Assembly (NCBI RefSeq): GCF_947179165.1
Contig: NC_077239.1
Location: 16,358,001 to 16,422,000 of the forward strand
Direction: 5' to 3'
DNA length: 64,000 bases
DNA from: Solanum dulcamara
Taxonomy: Eukaryota > Streptophyta > Magnoliopsida > Solanales > Solanaceae
Every line of letters starts with the position of its first letter. The first letter of the stretch is position 1. Of this stretch, positions 48,711 through 60,559 are shown piece after piece. Below the pieces are notes generated by a model. It did no database searches. It was not told where the DNA came from and saw only the letters and a list, made by a program, of their open reading frames with translations. The position numbers and the translations under genes are program-made.

Positions 48711-49720
48711 AGCTGATAAGATCAAAATGACCAAAGATCTATCTAGCTAGCTAGTTTGCAGGTGCGATTGGCAGACACAAATAATGGAAGTGTTGTCGTT
48801 CAGAATAAAGCAGAATCGTCCTTTGTTACTGAAGTGAAAGAGCGACAACACGAGGATCCTAAACATATAAAATTTAGGGAAAGTATTCCACATCAGGGAC
48901 AAACTTTATTTGAGCTAACTAGAGATGGAGTCCTTAGAAACCAAGGCCACTTATGTGTACCGACAATCAAAGAGTTTCACGCCAAGATTCTTTCGAAGGC
49001 CCATTATTCTAGATATGAAGCTCACCCTGGAGAAAAAAAGATGTATCGGGACATTTGATAGATATACTGGTGGAATGACATGAAAATAGATATCACAGAG
49101 ATTGTAGCTCAACTGCCGGTAAGTTAAAGTAGAATATGATAGGCTTCTAGAGTCCTAACTTAGTATATTGAGCTTCCATTATGGAAATGGTACATGTTAA
49201 ATATGGACTTCATCACTACTTTTCCTCTTATTCCATGGAGGTATGATTCTATTTTGGTAATTGTTGATAGGCTAACAAAATTTACTCATTTCTTGCCGGT
49301 CAGGATGGAATATTTAGACGAGGATTATGCCAAGATTTACATTGGAGAGATTGTTCGCCTTTCGGTGTTCCATTATCTATTATTTCTGATTGAGGGGATC
49401 AACTTACAACACATTTTTGGAGATCTTTTCAAAAGGGTCTAGACACTCAGGTAAATCTTAGCACTACTTTTCATCCACAAATTGATGGACATGCATAGCA
49501 TACTATTTTGACCACTGAAAATGTGTTACGTGCCTGTGTGTTTAATTTTAAAGGAAGCTAGGATGATCATCTACCCTCTTATTGAGTTCGATTATAATAA
49601 CAACTTCCAAGCTAGTATTCACATGGCTCCTTATGAAGCACTATACGGGCAAAAGTATAGAACGCGAATCGGTTGGTTCTAGGTCGGGTAAGCAAGGTTT
49701 CTAGGTCCTAATCTAGTCCA
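48711..49720 (+). pseudogene. Integrase (host element)
   Basis: The zinc-binding N-terminus in the open frame 48756-49058: LFELTRDGVLRNQGHLCVPT, then LSKAHYSRYEAHPGEKKMYR (His-His of the HHCC finger); the two Cys are lost (QLPVS). The core at 49194-49442: YDSILVIVDRLTKFTHFLPV (first Asp), then VFHYLLFLIEGINLQHIFGD, where the SDRG motif is lost to frameshift and substitution. FHPQIDGHA at about 49470 is followed by a stop in place of the catalytic Glu. Inactive. Confidence 0.8.
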
Positions 49721-50240
49721 GTAAATGATGGAAAAGGTAAATCTTATTAGACACCGGTTGCATACAACACAAAGTCGGAATTTGTCTTATGTAGATGTTC
49801 AACGATAAGACTTGGAGCTTAATAGAGAAGATTGAGTTTTCTTGAAAGTATCATCTATGAAGGGTGTCATTCAATTTGGAAAGAAATGAAAGCTTAGTCC
49901 CAGGTATGTTGGACTTTATAAGATTATTCAGAGGATTGGTAGGGTGGGGTACGAGCTTGATTTTCCTTCAGAATTAGAGGCAGTCTATCCTGTGTTTCAT
50001 GTATCTATGTTGAAGAAGTGCATTGGAGATCCTTCACGTATTACGCCAATTAAGGATATTCACATTGCTAAAGAAGTGTATTATGTGGGGATACCATTTT
50101 CTATTTTAGATCGGCAGGTAAGAAAGCATTGAACCAAAGAAGTGGATTCCTTGAAAGTGTTATGGAAAAATAACAATATCGAGGAAATTACTTGGGAAGC
50201 CAAGGATGAAATGATTAAGAAGTGTCCCATCTATTTGTGA
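49721..50240 (+). pseudogene. Integrase tail and chromodomain (host element)
   Basis: VSSMKGVIQFGKK, then KLSPRYVGLYKIIQRIGRVG, YELDFPSELEAVYPVFHVSM and LKKCIGDPSRITPIKDIHIA. The chromodomain-like end follows: IPFSILDRQVRKH, then EVDSLKVLWKNNNIEEITWE and AKDEMIKKCPIYL. One stop separates tail and chromodomain. Together with the element at 38896 this assigns both to chromoviruses. Confidence 0.8.
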
Positions 50241-50487
50241 CATAGGTGAGTCGCATTTCAATAATTGACAATTATTTCTTTACAACAACTTAATTGACTT
50301 TTAAATGACTTGAAAGTACAATTTATATGTCTTGTTGTGAGATAAACATACAAACCCTAGTAGTTGGAATTCTTGGAATTCGATTTAAGGTTTTCAAACA
50401 TACAAATATAGCCTCACAAATAATGTGTTAGTACAAAAAATATTCAACCAAGGAATTACATCAATTCATTCCCGGACAAATGTTCTT
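50241..50487 (+). other. 3' untranslated internal region of host element
   Basis: Between the pol stop and the polypurine tract. No coding sequence; the end carries 'cccggacaaatgttct', equivalent to the 'caaggatgaatgcttct' before the LTR at 2620. Confidence 0.6.
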
Positions 50488-50505
50488 AAGGGGGAGGGGG
50501 GAGAA
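50488..50505 (+). promoter_or_regulatory. Polypurine tract
   Basis: An almost pure purine run (aagggggaggggggagaa) directly before TGTGAAACCCC, the LTR start. Stronger than the tract at 2607 but in the same position. Confidence 0.85.
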
Positions 50506-52853
50506 TGTGAAACCCCATGTTTTTTCCTGCATAATATGCATGGTGTGGCATGGTTATATAAGGTGTATATGACTTGGTATAGTACATCAAATGAATAAGA
50601 CTGCAAATGTATTGCAATATCAAGGAAATGAACTAATTTTTTAGGGCAAAGGAAGCCTTTTAACAAAGGTTCAAGATTAAAGAAATGGTTCGGATAGCGC
50701 CCCACCTATTTGAAAGGTTTAAAATAACTTGAACCTTTGAGATAAGAATAAGAGTGTCTATTTTACAAATAATAATATTCTATGAGGTATTATAAGATCA
50801 CAGTGGTCGTATGATAAGTTTTGAAGTCATGCAACTATGAAATAAAGGTCGGCAAAAATTATCATAAGTTTCTCTAATTAATTTTTTGAACTTCGATTCA
50901 AATGTCTCAGATCATTTCTACCAATATATATAGATTTATGAGAGCAACAGCCTATCAAATAAAAGTTCTACGAGTCTAGTTTGCAACCAAAAAATATTAG
51001 GTCAAATTGACATCGGGGAAAGTTGTATGCATATTTTACCGCAGACTATCTGGACTAAAATTGAGTCGCGAATCGAGTCAGATTAAAAATGGTATAGGTC
51101 ACCAATTCAATGTTTAAAGACCTCAAAACATTTTTTTCAATTCCTAAATTGTGTGAAATCTTAAGGGAGGATTATAATGGTGATCTTAAGTAACTAAGGT
51201 GCAATTTTAGCGATTTCTATCATTAAAGTTTGCCTGTGTGCCTAGAAACGCGATATTTACGCATGATAATTGTTTTTCCCTTTTATTGGCTGCATTTGGA
51301 GCTACTTTTGGAAGATAGAAATTTGTATTTCTTGTCTTTTCTTCAAGATTTACAATTGATTTTCTATGGTAATCATCTCAAGACTCTTTTATGATCGTTT
51401 TTACGAAGTTCTATTTACGCTTCTTCAAGCTAGGATCCTATGGAAAAGCTACCAATTTAAGCTCAATTATAAACTGTTTATATGTGCATATAAGCTGCAT
51501 GTAATAGTGTTTGCAAAGCTTAGGATGTAAGGAACATTTTTTGTGAAGGAACTGCGGGTATTCAGACGTTCATTGGAAATGTATGTTAAGGTAAAGCTTC
51601 ATCCTTCCTTCTAGCACTTATCTCAGGAAATTTCTAAAATATCGAATGCAATATTTTACTATTCTACTGCTAGATAGACCTTCTACAAAAGGAATTGGGA
51701 TTGCAGGCGAAGAGTTTTTATGATGCTATTATATTGACATTCCACTCATTCTGTTAAATAGAGTATTCAATATCTATCTGTCAATTTGTCAGCTTTCCTA
51801 ACTATATGTCCATTTTTATGGATTCTTATTCTTCTTTGGGTGGTGTGACTTCAAAATATTATGAAAAACATATAGTACTTACAACCAGTCCTCCTTCCTT
51901 GCTAAATTATATTTTGAAAACTTTAAAGTAACACTCGTATTTTCAAAACTCTCAAATATAATTTGTATGCTTAAACTATTAAAACACTTCATTTTTGGAA
52001 TACTTTATCTTACAAATTATCAAGGAATTATGTATAGGAACTAACTGAAGCACCTTAAACGTATTATGAACATCTTCAGGATTAAGTTATCTTTCTAAAA
52101 ATTGAGTTAAGTATTCAAGCATATTCAGAAAACATATGAGGTTCCACAAGGCATTTGCATGTTATACAAAAGTGATTATGAGATTACAAGCAAACCATGT
52201 ATATTTAATTAATATGAGATCGGATGTCTCCCATGGAGGTTATCAGAGTTTTAGTGTCAGTGTCCGGTGTTATCTCTATTACTCTTTTTACAGCAACTAT
52301 CTATGATTTTACTTTCTTCCTTACATACCGGTACATTTTTATTCATAATGATGTCCCATTTCCTAGGGATACTGCATTTTTTGTTTCATGCATGCAGTTC
52401 TAGGTAGGGATTCTTATCAACCCTTCTACTAGGATTTTGGGGTTTAGGTGTGAGTTGGTAAGCTCCACCTCCTACTAGAGATTTCATAGGATGTTTACTT
52501 TTGTTCTATAGTTTGGATATAGTCAGGGACTTATCCCGATAATGCTTATGGCACTCTTAGAGGTTATTATGGACATAATATTAGAGGTTATATATGTGTG
52601 TGTTTATGCATATATGTCTTCAGTTGCAGCCTTATGGGCTAGCTAGTATTTTATTGTTTTTGCTTGTCTACCTTTGTTTATCAGACTTATTATTATTCAG
52701 GTCATGACCTTAACGGTCCAGGCTTCGTATTTCAGATGTTGTGTTTCCGACCTTTTGTGCCCACTATTTAGTTGGCTAGTATACTTTAGTACCTACCTCG
52801 ATCGAATACAGTATAGAGTGTGTGTCGCGCATTCTCTAGTTTGAGACATGACA
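50506..52853 (+). mobile_element. 3' LTR of large gypsy element
   Basis: Starts TGTGAAACCCC and ends GAGACATGACA, so TG...CA. The second half aligns with the 5' LTR pieces at 32285-33887 and 35673-35792; the first ~1 kb has no partner there because the 5' LTR is chimeric. Contains a short TA/TG microsatellite near 52595. The next base begins a family-D LTR fragment. The minus-strand frame at 50466-50705 crosses the junction and is not a gene. Confidence 0.85.
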
Positions 52854-53966
52854 GATCAATTCCACATTATCAAATTAATGATCTCATCATCAATATGTAC
52901 ATTTTGACACCTAATTTGAAACAATTGTGGACAGGACTAAAATGAGTCAAAAAGGGCATTATGGGACCAACATAAGTATCCTAAAATTTACTCCGTCAAT
53001 AGGTCCCACCAAGCTCAAGGAGCTTGTATCCCAATAATGGGCACAGTCCAAGCTTAATTCAAGTCAAAATAGATCATGCAATTACAAATTCAAGAAACCA
53101 CCATTAAAGACCAAAATAAAGGAAAATTAAAGTGAACTTACAGATTTAATTGAGACGGCAATGGGTCTAACAAGGTCCTACTGCAATTCCCCAGCTATTC
53201 CAACAACAAACACTTATTTCCCACAAGAATCGATCCTTCTAAGTCTTAAAATTGAATAATAATCAGAGGAAATAAGGGTTGAAAAATGGATATAACTACA
53301 AGCAATGACCACAAAAGCAGTACTTGGCCGCTTAAGCAGCTAGGCTCCTCATTGGCAAGCTTGCTGAAGCGACGCCTTGGCTACTAAAGTAGTTGTCGCT
53401 AAATCGAATATCGCTTAAGCAGTCTAGAGCCGCTTAATTGCCTATACCAGCACATGCATAAGCCCAAACTTGCTAAGTCCCAACAGACTCTAATCGGGTG
53501 CTCGAAATTAGTTTCGAAACCCGTGCACACAAACAAACTATGCTACCCCACAAATTTGACATTTCAAACTCAATGGAGATGATCAAAATTTCATTGAATG
53601 TCATCTCGATAAACAATCAGTCCCACACCCAATACTGTGTTTTAGCCATAAGCTAAGAGGTTGCTCGAAATGAGTGTGGAATCCTTGGGACCTGAACCAA
53701 AGGTCCATCTAGACCGAACATGACATTCTGAAGTTAACAGAACCATCGGAATTGCATTCTAAGACCATTTACCTGAAGTTTCGATCAAAGTCAACCGTTC
53801 TAATTTCTAAGGCTCCAAAACATAGAAACTTTCATAAAAGCCAAACAAATGACTAGGTGACTGAACTATCGATTTCAACAAGTCATAAATGACTTAGTCA
53901 CTATAGAAAAGCTCTAAATGCCGAAAATACACAAATTAGGATAAAATGATCTAGGGGATCATTACA
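52854..53966 (-). mobile_element. Family-D LTR, minus strand, 5' half
   Basis: The right edge ...GGGGATCATTACA is the reverse complement of the LTR start (TGTAATGATCC), equivalent to the right edge of the giant solo LTR at 29138. The interior parallels 31786-32060 and then 28490-29130 (taagcgg palindromes, 'cgaccgaac'/'gactaggtgac' region). The left part of the LTR is missing at the junction with the element ending at 52853. No coding sequence. Confidence 0.65.
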
Positions 53967-54690
53967 AAAAGGAAGAGTAAAAGATATAATTTTTTTGAAG
54001 GATTAGTAATAGTTTGTTGTAAGATATAAACTAAGGATTTGGCCCCAATTAGTTTTTGGAAAAAACCTGAAAAATTATTGCGAACTAAGGTTTGTCCGTA
54101 TAATTTACAATTACTTGGTAAATATAGTTGACAAAAATCTCAAGTTTCTAAGTTCTAGAAAAAACTAGAACTTGGAAAGTTTTAAAAATTTAAAAATTAC
54201 CCCAACTAAATATTTATCTACCACTTACTCTATTGCTTCGTCTTCTCGGTCACCTGATCTAGAAATGAAAGCTTGTCGGGAAGAGATTGTTCATACAATG
54301 TGGGAAGATTGTATAAAAAGGATAGTTTGTTATTACCTTCCCAGAAGAATAGTTTGAGTGACGATATTGAAAAAAAAGAACAATTTATTTTTAATTTGAT
54401 TAATGTATTACTCTTGCTTATATTGTTATTTTATTATTGTTGATTGCTATCAATTATTATGTTATAAGGTTTTTTTAACAGAACATGTTCATTATAAAAT
54501 GATAACGCAAACTTGTGGGTATTTTTAATAATTTTTAGAACTTATAGGTACAAAATAATTTTTTTGAAACTTCACCAAAACTTGAGAATATTTGTGGTCA
54601 AACGCATGATGAAACTTCATTAAAACTTCACCCAAAAATAACTTGCCAAGAATATTTGGGAACTTGGGGCCAAACGACACTTATAAAATA
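53967..54690. mobile_element. Possible MITE with tttggccccaa ends
   Basis: An inverted pair, 'atttggccccaatta' at 54038 and 'aacttggggccaaacg' at 54661, brackets about 640 bp of AT-rich DNA. Ends containing 'ttggcc' are common in plant hAT-type miniature elements, but I cannot define a target-site duplication. The open frame at 54172-54357 inside it has no recognisable domain. Confidence 0.35.
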
Positions 54691-55367
54691 GGTGTGCATA
54701 TGAATTTGTTGGGTAGAGTATATGTGATGGGTAGAGTATAGTTACATTGAACAGAGAGAATAAAAATTTTGAATTCTTTGGGGTTAAAATAATGGAAGGG
54801 TATTTTAGGAATAACAAAATAGGACACTACTCGTGTCCTTAAAAAGCATGTGAAGCTACCTTAATACCCAAATATTATTGGGAAATGATATTTCATTGGC
54901 ATGACAGTGTAGCTGCGCGATAGTTGTTTAGTTCTGTGATAATTTTGTGGTAACTGTGCCTTTCTATTTCAGAGTTCTATAACTATATAGTCCCTTCTAA
55001 AAATAAAAGAAAGCCAATAACATTTTCAAGTAACTAAATGGTTTGATAAGTCTTTTCTTTCTCTCTTGATGGAACATTAGATTCTGAATTTCAATAAATC
55101 CAATGCATCTCCATTTTCTTATACGGAAAAATATAGATGGTACGAAAATTTGTCACAAATTGGCATGAAATGACAAATGACTGTTATGCCCTTTGGCTCC
55201 AAAACCACTAACATTTTCCTCCAAAATCAATAACATGTTGACTTTCTTATTTCTTTGGCATTATTCCCAACTTCACATATCTCTCTCTAAATTCGTCCTT
55301 GTTTTATGTTGCGCTATTTGGATTCTAGTAATGGTAATAGTGAAATAAATCAAATATTGAATGATGT
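54691..55367. other. Non-coding DNA upstream of the FAR1-like gene
   Basis: AT-rich and, unlike most of the window, without visible LTR, minisatellite or pol homology. It may contain the original 5' flank of the FAR1-like gene. A short pyrimidine-rich stretch ('cacatatctctctct') lies at 55275. I see no reliable TATA box or conserved ORF. Confidence 0.35.
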
Positions 55368-56797
55368 TTGGGGTTAGGTGAAAGTGATAGTTTGATGTGC
55401 ACAGATAACGAACAACATGAAGCTTCAGAAGGTGTCTATGGAGATGGCCCTGATGTTTGTTCGGAGAGTTCGGATGAAAATCTTCCAAACTTGCTTCATG
55501 ATGAGTTGAATAGGTCTAATCAAGCGGAGCAAGAATCATTTGTAAGTGTTTCGAATGGATAAGAATCTAACTTTGAGGATATATTGTCTGAAAAAGATGA
55601 AGAATATCTAATAAATGATGATAATATTTCGAAGCAACGATATATTGATGGCCCTGTTGAAGGTATGATTTTTGGTAGTGTTGAAGCTCTTTTCTCATTT
55701 TATAAAGAACATAGTCGTCTGACTGGTTTTGGTGTTGTTAAGAAGAGCACAAACAAAGGAAGTTGTGAATATGCTAGGTATGTGTTTTTTTTTTGTGACA
55801 AGAATAGAAAATCAACACCCAGGACAATAGCTAAAAGGGTCAATTGTAGAGCAAGAGTTAACTTCCTAGTCGAATCTGATGGTTCATGTCGGGTTGCAAA
55901 AGTTGTGATAGAGCACAATCACCAATTGAAACCTTATTTGTCACGTTTGTTTAGCTGCCACAGAAAGATAAGACGGACATTGAAGAGAAGCTATGAAAGT
56001 CATGACATTGCAGGAATAAGACCTTCAAAGAGCATAAAACTGTTGGAAGTCAAAGCCGGTAGTCTTGGTAGAATGGGGTGCACTCCCAAAGACTGTCGAA
56101 ATTACATCCTTCAACAACAGAAGATGAGGACATTGTCCATCCACCGATGCCGTAGCAATACATAAATTCTTCTCGATATGTAGTTGAAGGATGATGAATT
56201 TTTTATGTTATCGACACGGATAATAGTGCAAGACTTCGCAATGTAGTATAGGATCACACACATTGCAAGTATGTGTATCACGAGTTTGGTGATGTTGTTT
56301 GTTTCAATACAACTTACCTTATAAATCAATGGTGCATGCCATTTGTTTTTCTCATTGGTGTGAATCAGCTTAAACATTCGATTCTTTTGGGTTGGCTTTG
56401 ATCACAAGCGAGGATATCGAGACATACAAGTTTATGTTCTTGACTTGGCTCACGGGAATAGGCAATGCACCTCCAACAGCTATCCTCACAGATCAATATG
56501 AGAGTATCAAGGAAGCAATTAGAGAGGTGCTTTCAGACACAATACATAGGTATTGAATTTGGCACATCATGAAAAAGCTACCTGCAAGGCTAAAGGGTGT
56601 GTCAGATTACAGGTCTGCCAAATCGTAATTCAAATAAATAATTTTCAACGGTATCACCATAAATGAATTAGAGGAAAAATGGGGTGCATTCATCCAAATT
56701 ATGAGCTTGAAGGAAGAATGTGGTTCCATAATCTACATTCTGAAAGGCAAAATTGGGTTCTCGTAGTTCTCAAGCACTACTTTTAGGATGGCATAAT
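55368..56797 (+). pseudogene. FAR1/FRS-like gene, 5' part
   Basis: FAR1-RELATED SEQUENCE proteins derive from MULE transposases and act as nuclear DNA-binding regulators. Here an acidic N-terminus (from 55368) is followed by a stop at 55560 in the same frame. The FAR1 zinc-binding domain lies at about 55662-55935: in the frame starting at 55584, Cys71, Cys88, His111 and His113 form the WRKY-GCM1-type site (YVFFFC, VNCRAR, EHNHQ). AGIRPSKSIKLLE and CRNYI follow. After a stop at 56163 and shifts, the transposase core is legible: FGDVVCFNTTYLINQW (catalytic Asp replaced by Asn, codon 56306-56308), ILTDQYESIKEAIREVLSDT and IWHIMKKLPARLKG. A solo LTR interrupts at 56798. Not functional. Confidence 0.85.
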
Positions 56798-57429
56798 TTT
56801 CACGACCCAACCCCGTGGGCCGCGACTGGGGTCTAACCTGGACCCCCGTACGCATACCTATCAACTGTAGTCAAATCTAACTATAAACAAGATATACTAC
56901 TCACAAAAACCTCAATGGATTAAAACTTTTTCATGTACATGAAGCCTCCTTCATTCGTGTCGTATCATAAAAGGGAACGTAAGCCGACATGGCTACCGTA
57001 ATGTAAAAACATTTACAACATGTCATATAGGCACAGCCAAAATAAACTCATAAACAACCCACATACATATGTCTACAGACCTCTAAGAATAGGAACGACA
57101 ACATATGGAGGGACAAGGCCTTCGTCGTACCCTTGAACAAATAAATATATACACAGGAGGACCAATACCTAAAAAAACTAGGCTCCGGAATAGTGGAGCA
57201 CTTCCAATCATAGCTGAGTGGAAATCCTGAGCTGGCGGATTTCAGAAATGAACATCTGTACATGTGGGCCTGAAATGCATGCCTCCCAAAGAAAGAGGGT
57301 CAGTACGATACATGTACTGAGTATATAAAGCATAAAATATTATAATTGAGACAACAACTGAAATAGGGATGCAGGACACAAGTATAATAGTTAATAAGGC
57401 ACTATTCCTGCATCTTATAACATAAGGGC

Positions 57430-57925
57430 ATGTACATCATCCTCATATACCGTACCTGGCCTGCATTGGGACCGGTGTCACAATATCTTCATATACGGTA
57501 TCATACAATCATATACGGCATCATCTCATACATTACAAATACATCATTATGTTTTCATATACATGCCTATCTATCGTATCCGGCCCTTTAGTGAGGGACT
57601 CGGTGAAGAGAGTAATGTGCATTTATATCGTACAGTTACCCTCTCATACCATCATATCTTATCATACCGTACTTGGCCCATTATGGGTCTCGGTGTTATA
57701 ATTATATCATCATATACCGTACCCAGCCCACTAGGGGACTTGGTGTCATAATCATCATATACCGTACCCGGCCCTCTATAGGACTCGGTGTCATTATCAT
57801 ATACCATACCCAATCCTTTATGGGACTCGGTGTTATTATCATATACCATACTCGGACCTTTATGGGACTCAATTTCATATCATATACCGTACTCGGCCCT
57901 TTAGGGAGCTTGGTGTCATTGGCAA
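57430..57925. repeat. ~45-bp minisatellite in the solo LTR
   Basis: About eight to ten degenerate units built on 'catataccgtacccggccc', then 'ttta(g/t)gggactcggtgtcat', separated by 'ataatcat'. Open frames on both strands across it are periodicity artefacts. Confidence 0.8.
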
Positions 57926-59930
57926 CCACACACAGGTGGATCATTATCTGAAACTTAATAAAGTAGTCATACAGAATATCATTCGTGGATCAGGATAATA
58001 ATCATCTCAGGTGCCCTTTGAGTGCCCCTAGGGCTATATTAAGTGAAGTCTCAGGAGTTGTAGACACATTTTAGGGTAATGCCAACCGGCTTAAGGAAAT
58101 AAGGGACATTTGTCATCATAGAGTCCCTAGGAATGGGAGCTTATACATTTGATTACTATTCATCTTATAGGAGACTCGAAAACTTTATGTTCAAACATGA
58201 CTAAGATTCATGGATCATGTCTTCACATATAGAAGGCTCGAGGGTGATAGCTCAACTACCTTAAGAGACTTAGAATTTAGGAGTGAACTCGAGTCACGAG
58301 TTATACACGAAACTTACAATTGGAACTACCTCTACACTCATATCATATCTCATTTCATTTACAGTTAAGACATCCCAAAAGAAAGAAGCAATAGGCTCTA
58401 CATATATTACCTTTTATCATATAGAAGCCTAAAAGGGCAATAACTCAACTATTTCAGGCGTTCTACCATCACAAAGTGGATGATAACTATGAACTATACT
58501 CAGATCTTTACAAATGGAAATATCCCCATGCTTCATATATAAATCATTTATAACTTATATCTAAGACATGCCAAAAGAAAGAACCATAGCTTTACATACC
58601 TCTTATCGATTGCTTTGAACCCGGCTTGTCTCGTCGTCCTCTAAACCTATTTAACACGAAGGTAATACTAGTATTAATAATATTTGACTTTCCATCTTTT
58701 AATTCTACCATCAACTATCCATAGGAACCAATTCCTTATTCGCCTTCCTCGACTAGTCTATTAGTTAGTTAAGAAATTAATGGAATTCGGGCAACATCTC
58801 CTCTACAACATGCCCTATCTAAATTTCCAATTACGTCCCTAATCACTAAATCCAACCAACAACAACACCCTATAGAATATATACAAGAAATTCACATCAA
58901 TATTACAAAATACAAACTCCAAACGACTCGCTCAAAGTCACGATATCCAAAATAGGGTTTCTAGTCTCTATTTTATAAAACCTTTAACCGTACGAAGTGG
59001 AGGGTCATGTGAATGAAACCAGCAGCTCCCAAACCTCTTTTAGAATATTTTTAGTCCCTGCAACACACCACCACACACCTGCAGAATCACCCCACACGCA
59101 CAACGCCTCATTTCGACTATAATTTAACTATAACGACTTCCATTTTTGATTGTTTCCAATGTCAAGAATTTCTATGATATTTTCACATTTCCAGCTACTT
59201 ACACAACATATAATACACTTCATACCAGCACCATAACCTCCAAATTGAAAGTAAAGACCTTACCTTACCCGAAATTGGCCAAAACTCGCCAAAACTATCA
59301 AAACGTGAATTCTGGACATCCTATTGTCTTGTATTGTCGCTTAGTTTCGAAGGGGTAATTGAGGGAAACAGGATTTGTGGCCTTAATGAAATTATATACA
59401 TATTTCTTAGGGTAGAATACAATTTCGAATCACCCCTACAGAAATTTTGTACAAAAAGATATGCCAAAAATACCAATAGCAGTCCGTGTAGGATTTTCAA
59501 AATAAAATTTGGGCAGCACCTCCCCCATACTTCATCACCCTTTTTTGAGCATAGAAAAGCAAAACTGGGTTTTAGAGGCTAAATGAAAGTTATATCCCTA
59601 TGAAATATCTTTCCAGAACATCTGGAATCACTAGAAACGAAGCCTTACACAAGGAGTTATACTCATATTACTAACAACAGTACAATTCAAAAATGGGTCT
59701 GTTAACAAGAAAAAAAACCTCCTCTTTGCCCTAATGATAAATTTTATGTTGTTAAACACCATCATATTATCGCAGCATGCCTAAACAATTTATTCACGGA
59801 GCAAAATAGAAACCTCACCTTGCTTTAGACGGAACCCGTAGCTCTCTTCTCTCTTCTTCTAGGTTTTTCTCTCAACTTATCTTTTAATTTCTAAGTGTAT
59901 GTTGCTAAAAAATGAAAGGCTAGTCATCAA

Positions 59931-60008
59931 TATATATATAGTCCCTTAGGAGGTGACACGTGGCATCCCCTGGAGGTGACACGTGGCATCCCCTAGGGGT
60001 GACACGTG
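59931..60008 (-). promoter_or_regulatory. LTR promoter: triple G-box next to TATA box
   Basis: On the minus strand, TATATATATA (59931-59940) is preceded by three copies of a 23-bp direct repeat containing GCCACGTGTCACC, with the CACGTG cores at 59957, 59980 and 60003. The nearest core is 16 bp upstream of the TATA box. CACGTGTC-type motifs are the classic abscisic-acid response element/G-box bound by plant bZIP and bHLH factors. The layout looks like a compact inducible promoter that would fire leftward, antisense to the 5' half of the FAR1-like gene. Activity is inference. Confidence 0.6.
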
Positions 60009-60054
60009 GCATCCCCCTAGGGCACCACCTCATGCCATATAGCCAATCATATGC

Positions 60055-60190
60055 TGCCATGTGGCAGCATGGGGTCTAACCCAAGGTGTGTCACCTGCTG
60101 CCACATGACACTTTCATGTGCTGCCACATGTACCTATCACATGTTGCCATGTGTCAAGTAGGTGAGTCACCTACTTGCTTCAAGTAGGTG
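60055..60190. repeat. Short palindromic 'ctgccacatg' cluster
   Basis: Repeats of 'tgctgccatgtggcagcat', 'ctgctgccacatgaca' and 'catgtgctgccacatg', then 'caagtaggtgagtcacctac' phrases. They are mutually inverted and could fold. Located just upstream of the triple G-box in the LTR's own direction. Confidence 0.65.
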
Positions 60191-60559
60191 TGTCATTTCC
60201 TTATTTCTCTTCCATGGGTTCGTAATCTCGTCACACTTTAAAAGCCTATGTATTCCTTGCTATTTAATCTCAACATGCACTCGAGTAGCTTAAGTACGTA
60301 AGACCTCCCAGTTGGTAGCTTACGCGAGTCAATCGAGTCCTATAACTCATTTCTCGGCCTCCAACTCCTTTCGAATTTTTATAACCCTATTTCCACTCTT
60401 CCCTATTATTGGGGTATCTCATTCTCCCCTGCTTAGAGTTGTTTGATAGCGTTATAGACTATCCGACTCACATGACGACTTTTAAGAAACTTAAGAGCCT
60501 TTCCAAAAACTTAAGAAGCTTAAGAAGCGTTCCAAGGTACCAAAGTACGGGGTGTAACA

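Larger units (their letters stand above)
56798..60559 (-). mobile_element. Solo LTR inserted in the FAR1-like gene
   Basis: Minus-strand LTR of 3,762 bp. The right edge is ...GGGGTGTAACA (LTR start TGTTACACCCC) and the left edge is TTTCACGACCC (TGTCACGACCC with one change). Flanks ATAAT (56793-56797) and ATGAT (60560-60564) form a 5-bp target-site duplication with one mismatch. The reading frame of the FAR1-like gene continues from one flank to the other when the insert is ignored, which confirms the boundaries. No internal domain. Short frames at 57048-57951 and 59146-59582 are minisatellite or chance frames. Confidence 0.85.

Noticed and set aside
30540..53966. Family-D pieces at 30540-32061 and 52854-53966 as two halves of one LTR split by the large element
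   Set aside because: The right end of the first and the left end of the second contain the same ~270-bp region in clearly diverged form, so they are separate copies.
54172..54357. 61-codon frame as an exon
   Set aside because: No domain, lies in a putative MITE, and no splice context is convincing.
57563..57951. Frames over the 45-bp minisatellite on both strands
   Set aside because: Period is a multiple of three in places, which opens several frames at once. No coding evidence.
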